Source of the DNA: Lyophyllum atratum
Lineage: Eukaryota; Basidiomycota; Agaricomycetes; Agaricales; Lyophyllaceae
Assembly: GCA_014905825.1 (NCBI GenBank)
Contig: JACGCN010000025.1
Location: forward strand, 761,093-825,092
Length of the DNA: 64,000 nt
Direction of reading: 5' to 3'
Part shown: positions 24,152-34,917 of the stretch, in pieces
How positions within the stretch are numbered: position 1 is the first letter of the stretch
How the letters are laid out: the number at the start of each line of letters is the position of its first letter
The notes under the pieces: generated by a model
What the model was told of the DNA's origin: nothing
Database searches by the model: none
The model's input: the letters and a program-made list of their open reading frames with translations, nothing else
Made by a program: the position numbers and the translations under genes

Positions 24152-27100
24152 ATGTCCGAATGTCCTTGCTACGACATAACGAAACTGAATGAGCAGGCAC
24201 TAGGCAGGACCGTGCGATTGCCCATGCAGCCGTGACCGGTGAAACATTTGAATGCCGATCCTGGGACCCCTCAATTTCAAGGCCGGCCGCAAGACACTGT
24301 TTAAATCCTGTCAACAGACATGCAATTCGCATCAACTTCGCGTATCGACGCGTTTTCTATTTGAGCCTGGACGTTCGACTGTCACTCGAGGGGATCGCCG
24401 TGCCAAACTCACGACCAACGCGCTATCACTGTCAGGACTTATCGTTCTGGGGAAAACGGTCTCGGGACCCTCGGCCATGGACTACTTCAATGGTACGCCA
24501 TGTAAGGCCCTCGAGCTTAACTTCGAGATAACCTTAGCATGTAGATGCTCTTCCCTTCCTGTCTCAAACGGTGAATAGCGATCTACGTAAGGTTTGCTAT
24601 CACAAACTTATCCCATTACTTCGACAGCAAACCGACTATGGAGAGGATATAAGTGGTTTGATCCTTGCGTTTGAGGAACCAGCCTCGTTAAGCTGTGGGT
24701 CGCTTCAGTGTTACTTGAGGCTCTCGCCCCTGACGTTAGTTGTGGATTGCTCTAGATGCTTCAACGCAAAGCGCGTCAGACGGCCCACCGAATTCGACCT
24801 CTCCGTCGCTCGAAAGCATCAAGAAACGTAAACATAGCGACCCCTCGGACACCTCTAGCTCCACCATAGATGACCGGCCAGCTAAGAGGCCCAAACAGGA
24901 CAACGACCCCGACCATCCATATATTATAGTAAGATGATTCCATGCCAAGGTTTTTAATGAACGCCCATACATTAACATCCTTTAGGCGGCTTCGCGTTTG
25001 GTGGAAGAGTACCCAGGCCTCCCTCATGGTGTTCTGTTCGAACTTGCCCGTCTAATTACTGCATCGAAGCTCTCCATCGGGGACATTTCTTCCTGCCAGC
25101 TGAGCAAGCTAAAGGGGAACAATGTTCAATCCGCCCCCGAAACCATACGCGTCCTCTTCCCTGATACGGCTTCGGATGCACGCCAGGATCCTGCTTTCGT
25201 ACAAGAGGCCGCTGCAACGGTATTTTCGCCGTGATAAGCATTCCTCGTCTTGAACTTACCTCGAACGCTCTAGTCACCATGGGAAGAGCTTGACAAGGAG
25301 GAGGATGCGCTTTCTCTAGATCCTTATGCAGGTCTTGGGCACGGCGAACATACACCTGGCTGGTATGGGGGAAAAATTGAGTTTAGGGGGAGCTTGGAAC
25401 ATGACGGCTCATACAGGGTCAAGCTGGAGCGATGCGCTTTGGGTCCCTCCTGCCGTTTTTCCAGACGATTTGGATCGAAAAATATCTTGAGGATCAAGAT
25501 CAAGAGCTCTCTTCTCCACTCCCAAGACAATGGCCTGCAGGATTTCTTTCGTAAACCGTTCGTTCTATGGGGAAGTGTTTTCAGGTCCTTCTACGCGAAG
25601 GATGACACTGTTTTCTTGTTCCGAACAAACGAGGGGATGGTGGATGGTGAAATTGTGCCCAAACAGTTTCCCGGGTTTTCACTTTTGGAATTTCTCGATT
25701 GGCATAACCCGCCACTCCCTAATTCGAACCAGGTGTGTCTAATTAAACTATTATGTATGTCTACTCAACATCGAGAGTAGGCCATGACAAAGTGGACGGC
25801 ACGTTTTGCCCTTGGTTTGTCTAACTCTGTTCCAGGGCCAATCCCCCAAAACATCCACGACATAGATGACATTTGTACGCTTTTTTCCATTTCGGAAAAT
25901 GTTGTTCAAACCCAACCAACGCTCTGTACACAGTATCTGCTGAGAAATCGGACATGACCGATGGTTGTGGAGAGTTCAGTCGGTCGATGAGTCTGGCTGT
26001 CTGCCGTCAAATGGGTCTCGAGGAATGCCCAACTGGTGTCCAATTCCGCGGGCGTGGTACCAAGGTAAGCAACTGTCCCGATACTAAAGTATATGCACGC
26101 ATTAAGGATTCCCAGGGGATGGTAACCGAGCGGGCCGAAACAAGCCCAAGTGGACCACTCGAGATATGGCTCCGTCCATCGCAGATAAAAATCAGATATC
26201 CAGCGGACCACCATGACCCTCTTGATCCTACCCTTCGCATTTTTGAAATTCTTCGAACCTCCCGCATGCGGTCTCCTGCACGAGTATCCTCGGAAACAAT
26301 CATCAACCTCGCAGAAAACGGGGTACCTCATCCGATTTTTATACATCTATTGAGGGCTAGTGTCGCGCAGATTGTGGAGGGGCTAACGACGTGGGAGGGA
26401 CCGGAAGCTATGTATACTCTCTGGACCAACGTCGAGCGAGCTGGTGCTGTCATAACATCTCGCAGAGCACGGGAGGCTGGAGGGGAGGCGCGGGCCAGGG
26501 GTTTCAGTGAACGTTCGAACGATGAGGATGAGGATGAGGATGAGGATGGTATTGAATTTGACAAGACTCTCGGGGAACGCTCTAGCGCTTGGTGGGCTGA
26601 CCAGACATCTGGCCAACCCTCCTCACTTGAAGAAACTGTCATGGTCCTCCTCGACGCTGGATTCACCCCCAACAACTCAGCCATACTTCGGGAGAAGCTA
26701 AAGCAAGTGGTGAAGACGAGGATCAAGGATCGCGTCAAAAACTTTCGCTACGAATTGCTTCACAGTGCCATTGCCTTTGTGGTCCCTGGTGCATCTCTCT
26801 GAATTCACTGTCGTCTTCTATTCCATATTGACAACAAACTTTCAGATCCTTATGGAGTTCTCGGCCCCGATGAGATTCAAGTCAAAAGTTCACGTCGAAA
26901 TTTGATGGATCGCGACGGCCTCCCCACCGATACAATTCTTGGAGATGTTCTGGTATAAATTAAATCAACGACTTTACACCAAATTTCTGGCTTATCTGAT
27001 TGTCTTTTCAGCTGACCCGAAACCCTTGCAAAGTGCCCACGGATGTTCGGAAGGTAGGCTCTTTCTACAACAGACTCCTGCCCTCGCCTGATGGTTTCCA

Positions 27101-28372
27101 GGTTCGAGCGGTAGAAGATCCCCTGCTCCGGAACTATACGGATGTTATAGTCTGCTCTGTTCAAGGCCAACGTCGATTACTCGATTATCTAGCAGGAGGT
27201 CAGTCTTCGTTTCCTCCTTTACTTCTGGGTGCTCATGTACTTTGGCAAGGTGACTACGATGGAGACACTGCCACAGTCATCTGGGCACCGGAGTTCGTCA
27301 CGCCCTTCAAGAACGCAGACGAAAAATATTCAAAGGAGCCAGATGGCTTAGACTCGTGCTTCACATCGGCTGGGAATGAGAAGGTCGTGGATTTTGTGGA
27401 ACGTACACGTTCATTATCCCTGTTGGATCAAACCCGCGAAGCGCAGAAATATCTACTAGGCGCTCTGCGAGATTCATCTTTGGTTGGCGCATACTCGACG
27501 ATGCACGACAACGCCATCTATTCTCTTGGATATGGAAACCCGCGCACAGTCAAATTGGCTTACAAGTGAGTCTCCTTCATGCCATACCTCCATTCGACCT
27601 GTCTGAACCAACTGCACACAGGTTCTGCAAGGTGCTCGACGGCTCCAAGACCGGGCTGAGGATCAAGCCTGCCACCTTGAAGGCCGATACGAAAGACTAC
27701 AAAAAAACTCGCGGCCCAGAATGGAAGGAATGGAAAGCTAAGGCCGAACGGAAGCCTAAAGAGCGGGCGAGCAATGAGCCATTCGCTAAGCGGGGCAAGA
27801 ACAGCGAGTATATCACAGGCCCATTCATCATGGACGATTTGCGCCGCTATGCTAAAAAGGAAAGCGACAAGATTCTGGCGAACATGGAGGAAGTTTTCCA
27901 GGCTTTGGACGTTGTCCGTGATCCCCATCTCACGCAGCCATGGGATGACGCAGACAAGATGGCGGATCGAGGTACTCCGGAGCTCCAAGCTGCAAAACGA
28001 AGGGACCTAGACAGGATCAAATACCATGTCGAGGACATGTTTCGGGAGCATAGGTCACAGATACAGAAAAACTTCACCGGTAAACAGATCGAAACTCGTC
28101 AAGATATCCTCCGGAATCTTTCCAAGCGCTTCGTTGCCTCTCCTACCCTGGACCATATGGAGACCTTCACAGACGCAGCCTCTATTTCACGTCTTCGCGC
28201 CTCCTACGCGTACCTGTATGATTTCAAGCAAAAGGCGAAGGGGCCGGGTTTCAGCCGCTTCCCATGGGATATGGCTCTCCGAGACCTCTGCCACATCAAA
28301 GCCAGCGCCCTCGGCCCCTCTAAAACAGTCACTATAGGATTCTACGAGCGCTTCCGACTATCCCGCCGTTGA
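24152..28372 (+). CDS. Cellular RNA-dependent RNA polymerase (QDE-1/RDP family)
   Basis: Makes double-stranded RNA from single-stranded templates for RNA silencing (quelling, meiotic silencing, heterochromatin siRNA in other fungi). Diagnostic blocks in order: ELARLITASKLSIGDI; WYGGKIEFRGSLE; VLWGSVFRSFYAKDD; MTDGCGEFSRSMSLAVCRQ (the conserved MTDGxG motif); LEIWLRPSQIKI; LPTDTILGDVL; LTRNPCKVPTDVRK; VRAVEDPLLRNYTDVIV; and the catalytic double-psi barrel loop GDYDGDTATVIW (DYDGD at 27252-27266), all three aspartates present. The protein ends FYERFRLSRR. An acidic DEDEDEDEDG insert lies near 26520-26550. Two introns around the active site (27054-27101 and 27199-27249) are 3n and stop-free. The start is uncertain: ATG at 24152 is my best guess and the first exons (24.15-24.95 kb) are not resolved. 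Confidence 0.9.
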
Positions 28373-29011
28373 ACTCTCCCGCCCCATGTACTCCCCTCCC
28401 ACTATCAAAAACCACATGAGTGTACCTACCGATGCATTCTTCACCATACCACTCGACATGAATACCCTCCAAGTCTCTTCTGCTAGGGACACACATCTCC
28501 GCGTCTCATCAGCTCGTATTGTATATATTGTACATTATATCTTGCCCCTTCCATTACTTCAAAAACAATCTGTCCATAGGTTTCATACGATGTCTTGCAG
28601 TACTGTAGTTTCCATGTACCATCGAACATCCACCGCCCTTCCTCAATCTTGTACAAATGTAATTCACCCTTGAAGAGATACTGGGTATCATACGGCTGCC
28701 AGGAGACGTGTCGATAGGTTGCGTGTCGTCTCGGCAGATGCTTACAATGCGAAGGTGGCGTGTTTTCAAGGTGTCAGACGTTGGCAAGCACATGAGGTCT
28801 GAGATCTGAAGACCAGCTCTGTGCAACGATGGCGCTGTTGGCCAACTGTTGGCTGGAAATTGCCTCTACCGGCGCGTACGACTTATATTTGTGGCTGTTT
28901 GCCACCCCATCGATCATGTGATTTAATTAACGCGTTCAGCACAGCCCCTAACATGGCATCTTGAACTTGAACGAGTCACCGCCTCAATTTCTTATCTCTC
29001 CCCTGTGCACT
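28373..29011. other. Intergenic between RdRP and RAD14 genes
   Basis: Holds the RdRP 3' end and the RAD14 promoter. AT-rich stretch near 28520-28545. No coding exon or repeat seen. Confidence 0.5.
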
Positions 29012-30178
29012 ATGATGGCGGATATACATAGGCCTTCTACTCCCCCTCCCCGAGAAGTTCCTTCGACGTCGTTACAGCTAACGCCAGAGCAACTCAAACG
29101 GATCGAACTCAACCGTCTGAAAGGTCCATAAAACAGCCCTGAATCTCCTTTCCGTTTCGCTAATGTTGTCCCAGCGAAGGCCAACCAACGCGAAAAAGAA
29201 CAGGAAGCTTCGACGTCTACAATAGCTAACGCGAATAACAAACGCCCTATAGGAGTGACCCCAGCCGTCTCCCATTCTCCAACCGCTCCAAGTGGGTCCA
29301 AACCACTCAGACGCGATTCTCGGCTAGGGAAATACTTCGAGTATGACCTTTCGAAGATGGTCAACTCCAAGGGTGGCTTCCTGTTGGAGGATGGCAATGA
29401 AATTGACGAGGAGGTTCGGCGGAAGGAGCAGGAAAGAGAAAGACAGCGCGCTCGTCAGAATTTGGATCCTCGTGCGTCTCTTTTGAATTATCTCAACATG
29501 CCCTCGAAAATAACATCCTTTTCGCAAAGCCATGCATCTGGATCCAGCGCTAAATCCCAAATGTAAAGAGTGTCAATCTATGGACCTCGACCAAACGTTC
29601 AAGAAAGTGTTCGGCTGTTTGGTGTGCAAGAAGTGTCAGAACGAGAAACCAGAAAAATACAGCCTGCTGACGAAGACCGAATGCAAGGAGGTACGAGCCC
29701 TATACGACGTCAAACCGCTGATATACCAACAACATCGCAGGACTACCTACTTACAGATCGTGTGTATATCCCTGCGTTGGAAGGCTTAGAGACATTGTTC
29801 ATATTGTTTACAGCTGAATTGCGCGATGAAGAACTTCTACCTCATCTTCTTAAGGCCAATCCCCATGCCGCCACATATGCGAATATGATGCTCTACGTGC
29901 GATATCAAGTCGAAGACTTTGCATGGAAGAAATGGGGATCTCCCGAGGCGCTGGATGCAGAATACGAGCGTCGAACGAACGAGAAGAAGAAGAAGAAAAA
30001 TAAGAAGTTCGAGCAAGGATTGAAGGACCTCCGAAAGCGGACCAAAGAAGGTGTTTGGCAGAGGAGAAGGGACGAGGAGCACAAGCATGTATTTGGTGCA
30101 TTAGAGAAAGGACCAGATGGAATGGGCCAGCAGGTCTGCCATACTTGTGGATTCACTATCGACGTCGAGGTCATGTAG
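29012..30178 (+). CDS. RAD14: XPA/RAD14 nucleotide-excision-repair damage-binding protein
   Basis: Scaffold that verifies DNA damage and recruits RPA, TFIIH and XPF-ERCC1. Start [18 protein letters not shown]. The first intron gives [12 protein letters not shown]. Then an N-terminal basic/acidic linker, [19 protein letters not shown] (the conserved F-x-Y-D-L...GGF element), and the zinc finger NPKCKECQS...CLVCKKC, which keeps the exact C-x2-C-x17-C-x2-C spacing of XPA. Next is [10 protein letters not shown] spliced to [20 protein letters not shown], then the minimal DNA-binding core ([19 protein letters not shown]) and a lysine-rich helix [17 protein letters not shown]. The end, [14 protein letters not shown], carries the CxxCGF motif of fungal Rad14. 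Around 300 residues in five exons, splice sites all good GT-AG. Confidence 0.95.
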
Positions 30179-30407
30179 TTTCGATTTTTAGACTAGTCAT
30201 TGTACACTAATAATACTCCGGTAATACGGCAAGCTTTGCCGGTGATCAACACGTAATTTCATCTATGACCTAGTAATTGACCTTAGCGACTCGCAAGGAT
30301 TTCCCGGTTGTCCATAAATACTAACGATATCACAGGCTCAGTGATTTTACGACCACATAAAACGGACGAGAGGCGTGGTCATATCGAGCTTTCCTCCTAC
30401 CGCATTT

Positions 30408-31884
30408 ATGGGCGACTCGAATCAAGCGGAACATGAACAAATATCCACTTCGTTGGAAGTCGAGCAGCTAGATGACAACCTCTTCCGGTCCAAGTCCCTT
30501 TGGCTTCCTGCTCATGCTCGGGGTGTCTTTGGAGGGTGAGTCTTTCACTAAGAAAACGACTCTTTCAGGCACAAACCCCTCGTTCCAGGCAGGTCATAAG
30601 CCAAGCGTTGGTTTCCGCGACTAATTGCGTCAACCCCGCTTTTGGGCTACATGTCAGTAAAGATTGGAACCGGCAGACTCTATACACTGACAAGTCCATT
30701 CCAGTCACTCCATGTATGTTCTAAACATCATAAGGCTCCTCAGGCCCAGCTTAATGGGCATTTGAGTGCTATTTCCTTCTCAGTGCCTCACCTTCTACCC
30801 CGATCATATACCACGTCGACCGTGTTCGTCAAGGACGTTCATACGCGACACTGGGGGTCAAGGCTGTCCAGAGTGGACGTACCGTCTTTGTTCTAATGTG
30901 TTCCTTTCAAAAGCCGGAACCGTGGCAGCCTTTCCACCAGTGGCCAATGCCGAACGTCCCTAGCCCTGATGAGTGCGAGCTCGAGGAAATGCGGTTCATC
31001 AAAGCCATCGAATCACCCACAACTTCTCCTGGGATGAAGCGATATTATCAGGACGCGCTGACCGTGAGTGTATTGAGATTTATTGCAGCAGTCACTCATT
31101 GCTAGGTGAAGGAACGCACTCGGAGTCCCATTGCTATAAAACGTGCCAAGGAAATCGACAGCCCCGCGGATGGGACAGTGTCCTATATGTATTGGATGCA
31201 AACACGAAATTCCCCCAAGTACGAGGCGCCCTTCCAGAAAGTGAGTTCACTCCCTTTAATTCGGTAGTGTGCCTTCTAATAACACATTGCCTAGTGTATT
31301 CTCAGCTACATATCAGACCTAAACTTGTACGTCGGGGACGCGCTCCCTTTCTTACCTGCATCTAACTTTGCGATAGCATATCGAGCGCGTCCAAGATCAT
31401 GGGTCTCAAGAGATTCGGGAAAGGCCCTGACACCGTGAGCATGACTGTACGTACACCGTCGTCTTCCTGGTTCCGATGTCATTACTCATTGGTGTACTTC
31501 TCAGTCGACCCTTGACCATACGATCTACTTCTATGAGTGAGTAATCTACCGTTCATATGTCGCCGGGATGCTGACAGTGATTTCCTAGCGACGACTTTGA
31601 CTGTGGCGACTGGTTGCTACATGTGGTGCGTCGTCATCCTTTGTGGTCGCTACACGTTCTAACTAGCGACTGTAACTAGATTGTTTCTCCTAGAACAGGA
31701 TCTGGTCGTGGAGTGGTACATGGAAGGGTGCGCAATTCTTCCTCGCTATATTTGGGTTTATACTCATTCTCCTGACCAGATGTATACTCGTGACGGAACC
31801 TTGGTAGCGGTTACTTCTCAGGAAGGAGTGGTCCGAGCAAATGTCCGGGGACCTGCTGAACCCACAGTACATGCTAAACTCTGA
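30408..31884 (+). CDS. TES1: Peroxisomal acyl-CoA thioesterase II (TesB/ACOT8 family)
   Basis: Hydrolyses acyl-CoA to free fatty acid and CoA in the peroxisome. Start MGDSNQAEHEQISTSLEVEQ. The N-terminal hotdog domain reads DDNLFRSKSLWLPAHARGVFGG spliced to QVISQALVSATNCV (the HARGVFGGQV motif). Next is HVDRVRQGRSYATLGVKAVQ. The second hotdog includes ISDLNLISSA (family D-x-x-L block) and DHTIYFYDDDFDCGDWLLHV, then VVHGRMYTRDGTLVAVTSQE. The last splice (about 31730-31780) is clear. The C-terminus is HAKL: Ala-Lys-Leu is a valid PTS1 variant, supporting peroxisomal import. About eight exons and 350 residues. Confidence 0.92.
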
Positions 31885-32394
31885 ACAAATTCTGGGAATG
31901 GAATGGGGTCATAGATATGTAGAACTCAATCTTAATTACGATATAGAGATAATATTATTTGTGGACATGCTGAACGGTGACCGATATCCCGCTTTAAGTT
32001 GTGCCATTTAGCGGGCTCGTGCACCAGCAACTGGGGACTATATAAGAGGTAGGGGAGGAAGATAAAAACTCGAGTCTGCAGGAATGAAGTCTGAACGACT
32101 CTGAAGGCCTGATGATACACTGTCTCATCACTCATAACAGTGACTCAAGACACAGACACGACTGAGCGGGAATGCTGTTGATTTTCTCGGTCCCTATTAT
32201 GTGAAAACCGAGCCAGGGATGTATCGTAAGTCATTCCGAGTCGAAAACTACTTTTTGATATCGCTGGGAGATACAGAAGTGTGATAAGCGGATGACCCTG
32301 CTGATGAGATCCGGGTGGACGGAAACTGAGCTAGATGGGATGCCGGGCGGATGTGGGACGAGATGTATATGATAGATAAAACAGGCAGAGCAAC
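31885..32394. other. Convergent 3' region of the thioesterase and eS27 genes, with a stray TATA-like box
   Basis: The two flanking genes point towards each other, yet TATATAAG stands at 32039-32046 on plus. The only ATG shortly after it opens a 6-codon frame. No protein gene is supported. Confidence 0.45.
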
Positions 32395-32828
32395 CTAGTT
32401 CTTTCTACGGAATGAGGAGCCTGAAAATTGCACAAGAATTAGAGGTCCGTGCGTCATTACCGATGAAAAAAAAAGACGTACCCTCCGTCAACCTCGCCTT
32501 TCCACCTGTAGGTTGGCACAGGACGCTAGAGCACGACCCACAGAGAACAACGGTTTGTGCGTGTGAGAACACAGTCGAGATGGCGAAGCATCCTAGGGGG
32601 AGAAAGTAAGCACTGGTTTGTGCCAGAAGAGATAAGATGACAGCGTACCTGAGCATTTAACGTCCATGAAGTAAGAATTCGGCGACTGCACAAGTCGCTT
32701 GAGCTTGTGCTGCCTCCTCTCGGTCTCGGGGGAAGGGTTAAGAAGATCGACGGCGAGGACCTGTAGGAGTCAGACGAGTATCATGAGCAGCGATTCGTGA
32801 TATGGGGCGCAGAAACGGCACACACCAT
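32395..32828 (-). CDS. RPS27: 40S ribosomal protein S27 (eS27)
   Basis: Zinc-ribbon protein of the small ribosomal subunit. Four exons: 32826-32828 (only the ATG, in the context AGCCACC-ATG), 32649-32760 ([20 protein letters not shown]... [12 protein letters not shown]), 32482-32592 ([19 protein letters not shown]... GKARLTEG) and 32395-32420 (SSFRRKN, stop TAG). Introns are 65, 56 and 61 nt with GT-AG ends. The zinc ligands are the CSGC and CGSC pairs, the first split by an intron. Spliced length 83 residues, as in other eukaryotes. The start codon occupying its own 3-nt coding exon is a known style in fungal ribosomal protein genes. Confidence 0.96.
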
Positions 32829-33966
32829 GGTGGCTTTTGATGCTGTAGAGGTTTGAGAGCGATTACCGGTTTTTGGTCGCGATGCGATGGGGTAACTTGT
32901 GTGGATGAGATGAAAAACAAGGTTCAGCCTGCGCTCGGCGGGGTTTGAATGTTACATGCCCGCTTCGGCACCGTCTTGACTCTTTTGACCGAAATTTTAC
33001 TCAAATTTTACTCAAGGTTATGTCACGTAACTGACTCCATGCTGACTCCCCGTTTATCTACCAATTGCAACATGTACGCAGTATGATTTTCTACTCACAA
33101 AAGGATGTGTGAGACTACCTGGGAATGGATCGAGAACTCGAGAATGGAAGTAATGATCCTATCTTACAGCAGCTATTTACAAAGTCATGATCGAGCGCAT
33201 GCAGAGCGAACGAATAGGAATGACAGCGAGGGACTTGGTTATTGTTTTCTAGGACAGGCGTCGGGTTCTGCGGGCGCAAGGTGGGCCGCGCGCATCAGAC
33301 CTGAAGGAAGCTCTGATTAACAAGGTCTTTGTCCACGTAAAGACAAAGTTGAGCGCCGGGTCGCGACGGATATGGGAGGGAGACGAAAATAAGCTGACGT
33401 TGGGATGCCAAAGGCTATTGTTCACGGGGAACGGAGTACAAGGACGCTGGAAGGAGAAGGAGGAGAAGGAACGACGAGGGACGCGGTGATTGCCGCGCTC
33501 ACGTGCGCAATTGTCCTTTGTTCCTCGACCAAGTTTCTTTTGTCCTCGCAGCGTGGCGGACGGAAGAATGGGCTTTCATAATGCACATCAGTTCATTATC
33601 GCATCTAACGCCGTTCCTATAAAGATCCTGGAAAACTGACCTTTGCATCCTCACCGGACTCGGCCCACTCTCTCCAGTCCCCACTAATTCAGAACCAGGG
33701 ATACCCCTGCTCCAGGTCGCTCATTCTTTCCACCTTTAGGTTTGCCTTCCTCGATTGTTCATCTTCTCGGTAAAAGCTGATTAATGTCCGCAGATTCATT
33801 TTCTTGCTCCACGTTTGACGGCCTCTTTCTTACTCTCTACACTCAGCCTCTCCGTCGTCTTCAGCGAGTCTCTTAGCCGCATCACGTTTCGCAGGTCGAT
33901 CCATTCTTCGCTCTTAACACCCACTCAGTATATCTTCTTACGTCGTTCTGAACGTCTTCACCTACA
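32829..33966. other. Divergent intergenic region between eS27 and BTG-like genes
   Basis: Promoters of both genes lie here. The last 150 bp before the BTG start are pyrimidine-rich (CTCTACACTCAGCCTCTCCG style), as usual for a fungal 5' leader. Nothing coding is supported between 33000 and 33800. Confidence 0.5.
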
Positions 33967-34917
33967 ATGTCCGCTACCACTTCCACCTCTGTCAACCTTG
34001 CCCTCACTGTTGCACACGCCATCTCCTACCTCACTCGCCCCTTGATCGCTTCCCATTCGGCAACTGCGATCATCAAGCTGCAACTTATCCTTGAGGCAAA
34101 CCTGACAGCCCTTTACGCCCCCACCTGGGTTGTAAAAGAGCCCCTCCGTGGTTCCGGCCGCCGCTGCCTCACCTTCTCCCCTGACTGCCTCCCACCACGA
34201 CCTATTTACGCTGCATGCATCTCAGCTGGTGTTCAGTGGTTTGAATGGATTTCTGCCCTTGGCAATAAGGAATTCGACCTCTTCGTTGACCCTGGATGTG
34301 TCTCTGTCCGCTTCGGCCGTAAGAACACGCCCAACGGAAGGTTTATCACAGTCTGGGTTGATGAGATTGCTTCACCTGCCGCTGAGAAGCCTCTTTTCGA
34401 GGCCTTCCAGGCGCCGAAGTCGCAGTCCAAGACCCTGGCGCAGCAGCTCCTTGAGGATGACCACGAGGATGACGACCAACTTTTCTCCATGATCGCTCAC
34501 GAGATCAACGCCCCCACCTGGACGACCCCCATTCACGCTCAATTCCCTGCTCCTATCCGGTCACTCTCCCCTCTCTCCGCCATTTCTGCACACTCACGAT
34601 CCAGCTCCCGCTCGTCCAACTCGAGCTCGACCTTCTCATCGTCAGCAGCCTCCTCCTCCACATCCCTGTCCACCACTTCCTGCGCTTCTGCTTCAGACTC
34701 CACGAAGTCCAAGCAATCCCGCCGCGAGAGGGCGAGGCAAGCTCATGTCTTCATTGACACTAGCAAGACTGAGGTGACACCCTATGACGGTGGCAAGACC
34801 ACCGTTCTGACGGGTGGCGTCATGCTTGGCGGCGCCCGTGCTGCTCCCAAGCCCACTATTAAGGTGGTTAGACCCACGAGTGGAGCCGCCGCTAGCTGGC
34901 GCTCGACTTCCGCTTAA
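33967..34917 (+). CDS. BTG/Tob (anti-proliferative) domain protein
   Basis: Intronless gene of 316 residues. Residues about 5-118 match the BTG/Tob fold: an N-terminal helical part (ALTVAHAISYLTRPLIASHS, LQLILEANLTALY), then the Box-A-like WVVKEPLRGSGRRCLTFSPD, IYAACISAGVQW and DLFVDPGCVSVRFGRKN (the LWVDPxxVSxRxGE strand of animal BTG proteins). Animal BTG/Tob proteins bind the CAF1/CCR4-NOT deadenylase and promote mRNA decay; in this fungus that role is inference. After an acidic EDDHEDDDQ stretch comes a long Ser-rich low-complexity region (about 200-250), then a distinct end reading HVFIDTSKTEVTPYDGGKTT followed by a Gly/Ala-rich tail, which may be a second docking element. Confidence 0.85.
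   Translation: MSATTSTSVNLALTVAHAISYLTRPLIASHSATAIIKLQLILEANLTALYAPTWVVKEPLRGSGRRCLTFSPDCLPPRPIYAACISAGVQWFEWISALGNKEFDLFVDPGCVSVRFGRKNTPNGRFITVWVDEIASPAAEKPLFEAFQAPKSQSKTLAQQLLEDDHEDDDQLFSMIAHEINAPTWTTPIHAQFPAPIRSLSPLSAISAHSRSSSRSSNSSSTFSSSAASSSTSLSTTSCASASDSTKSKQSRRERARQAHVFIDTSKTEVTPYDGGKTTVLTGGVMLGGARAAPKPTIKVVRPTSGAAASWRSTSA

Noticed and set aside
26328..26738. Long frame antisense to the RdRP
   Set aside because: Shadow of the coding strand; Ser/Arg-rich reading comes from the DEDEDED repeat and codon bias.
28386..28830. Frames downstream of the RdRP
   Set aside because: Low-complexity 3' region, no splice signals linking them to the polymerase, which already ends in a normal C-terminus.
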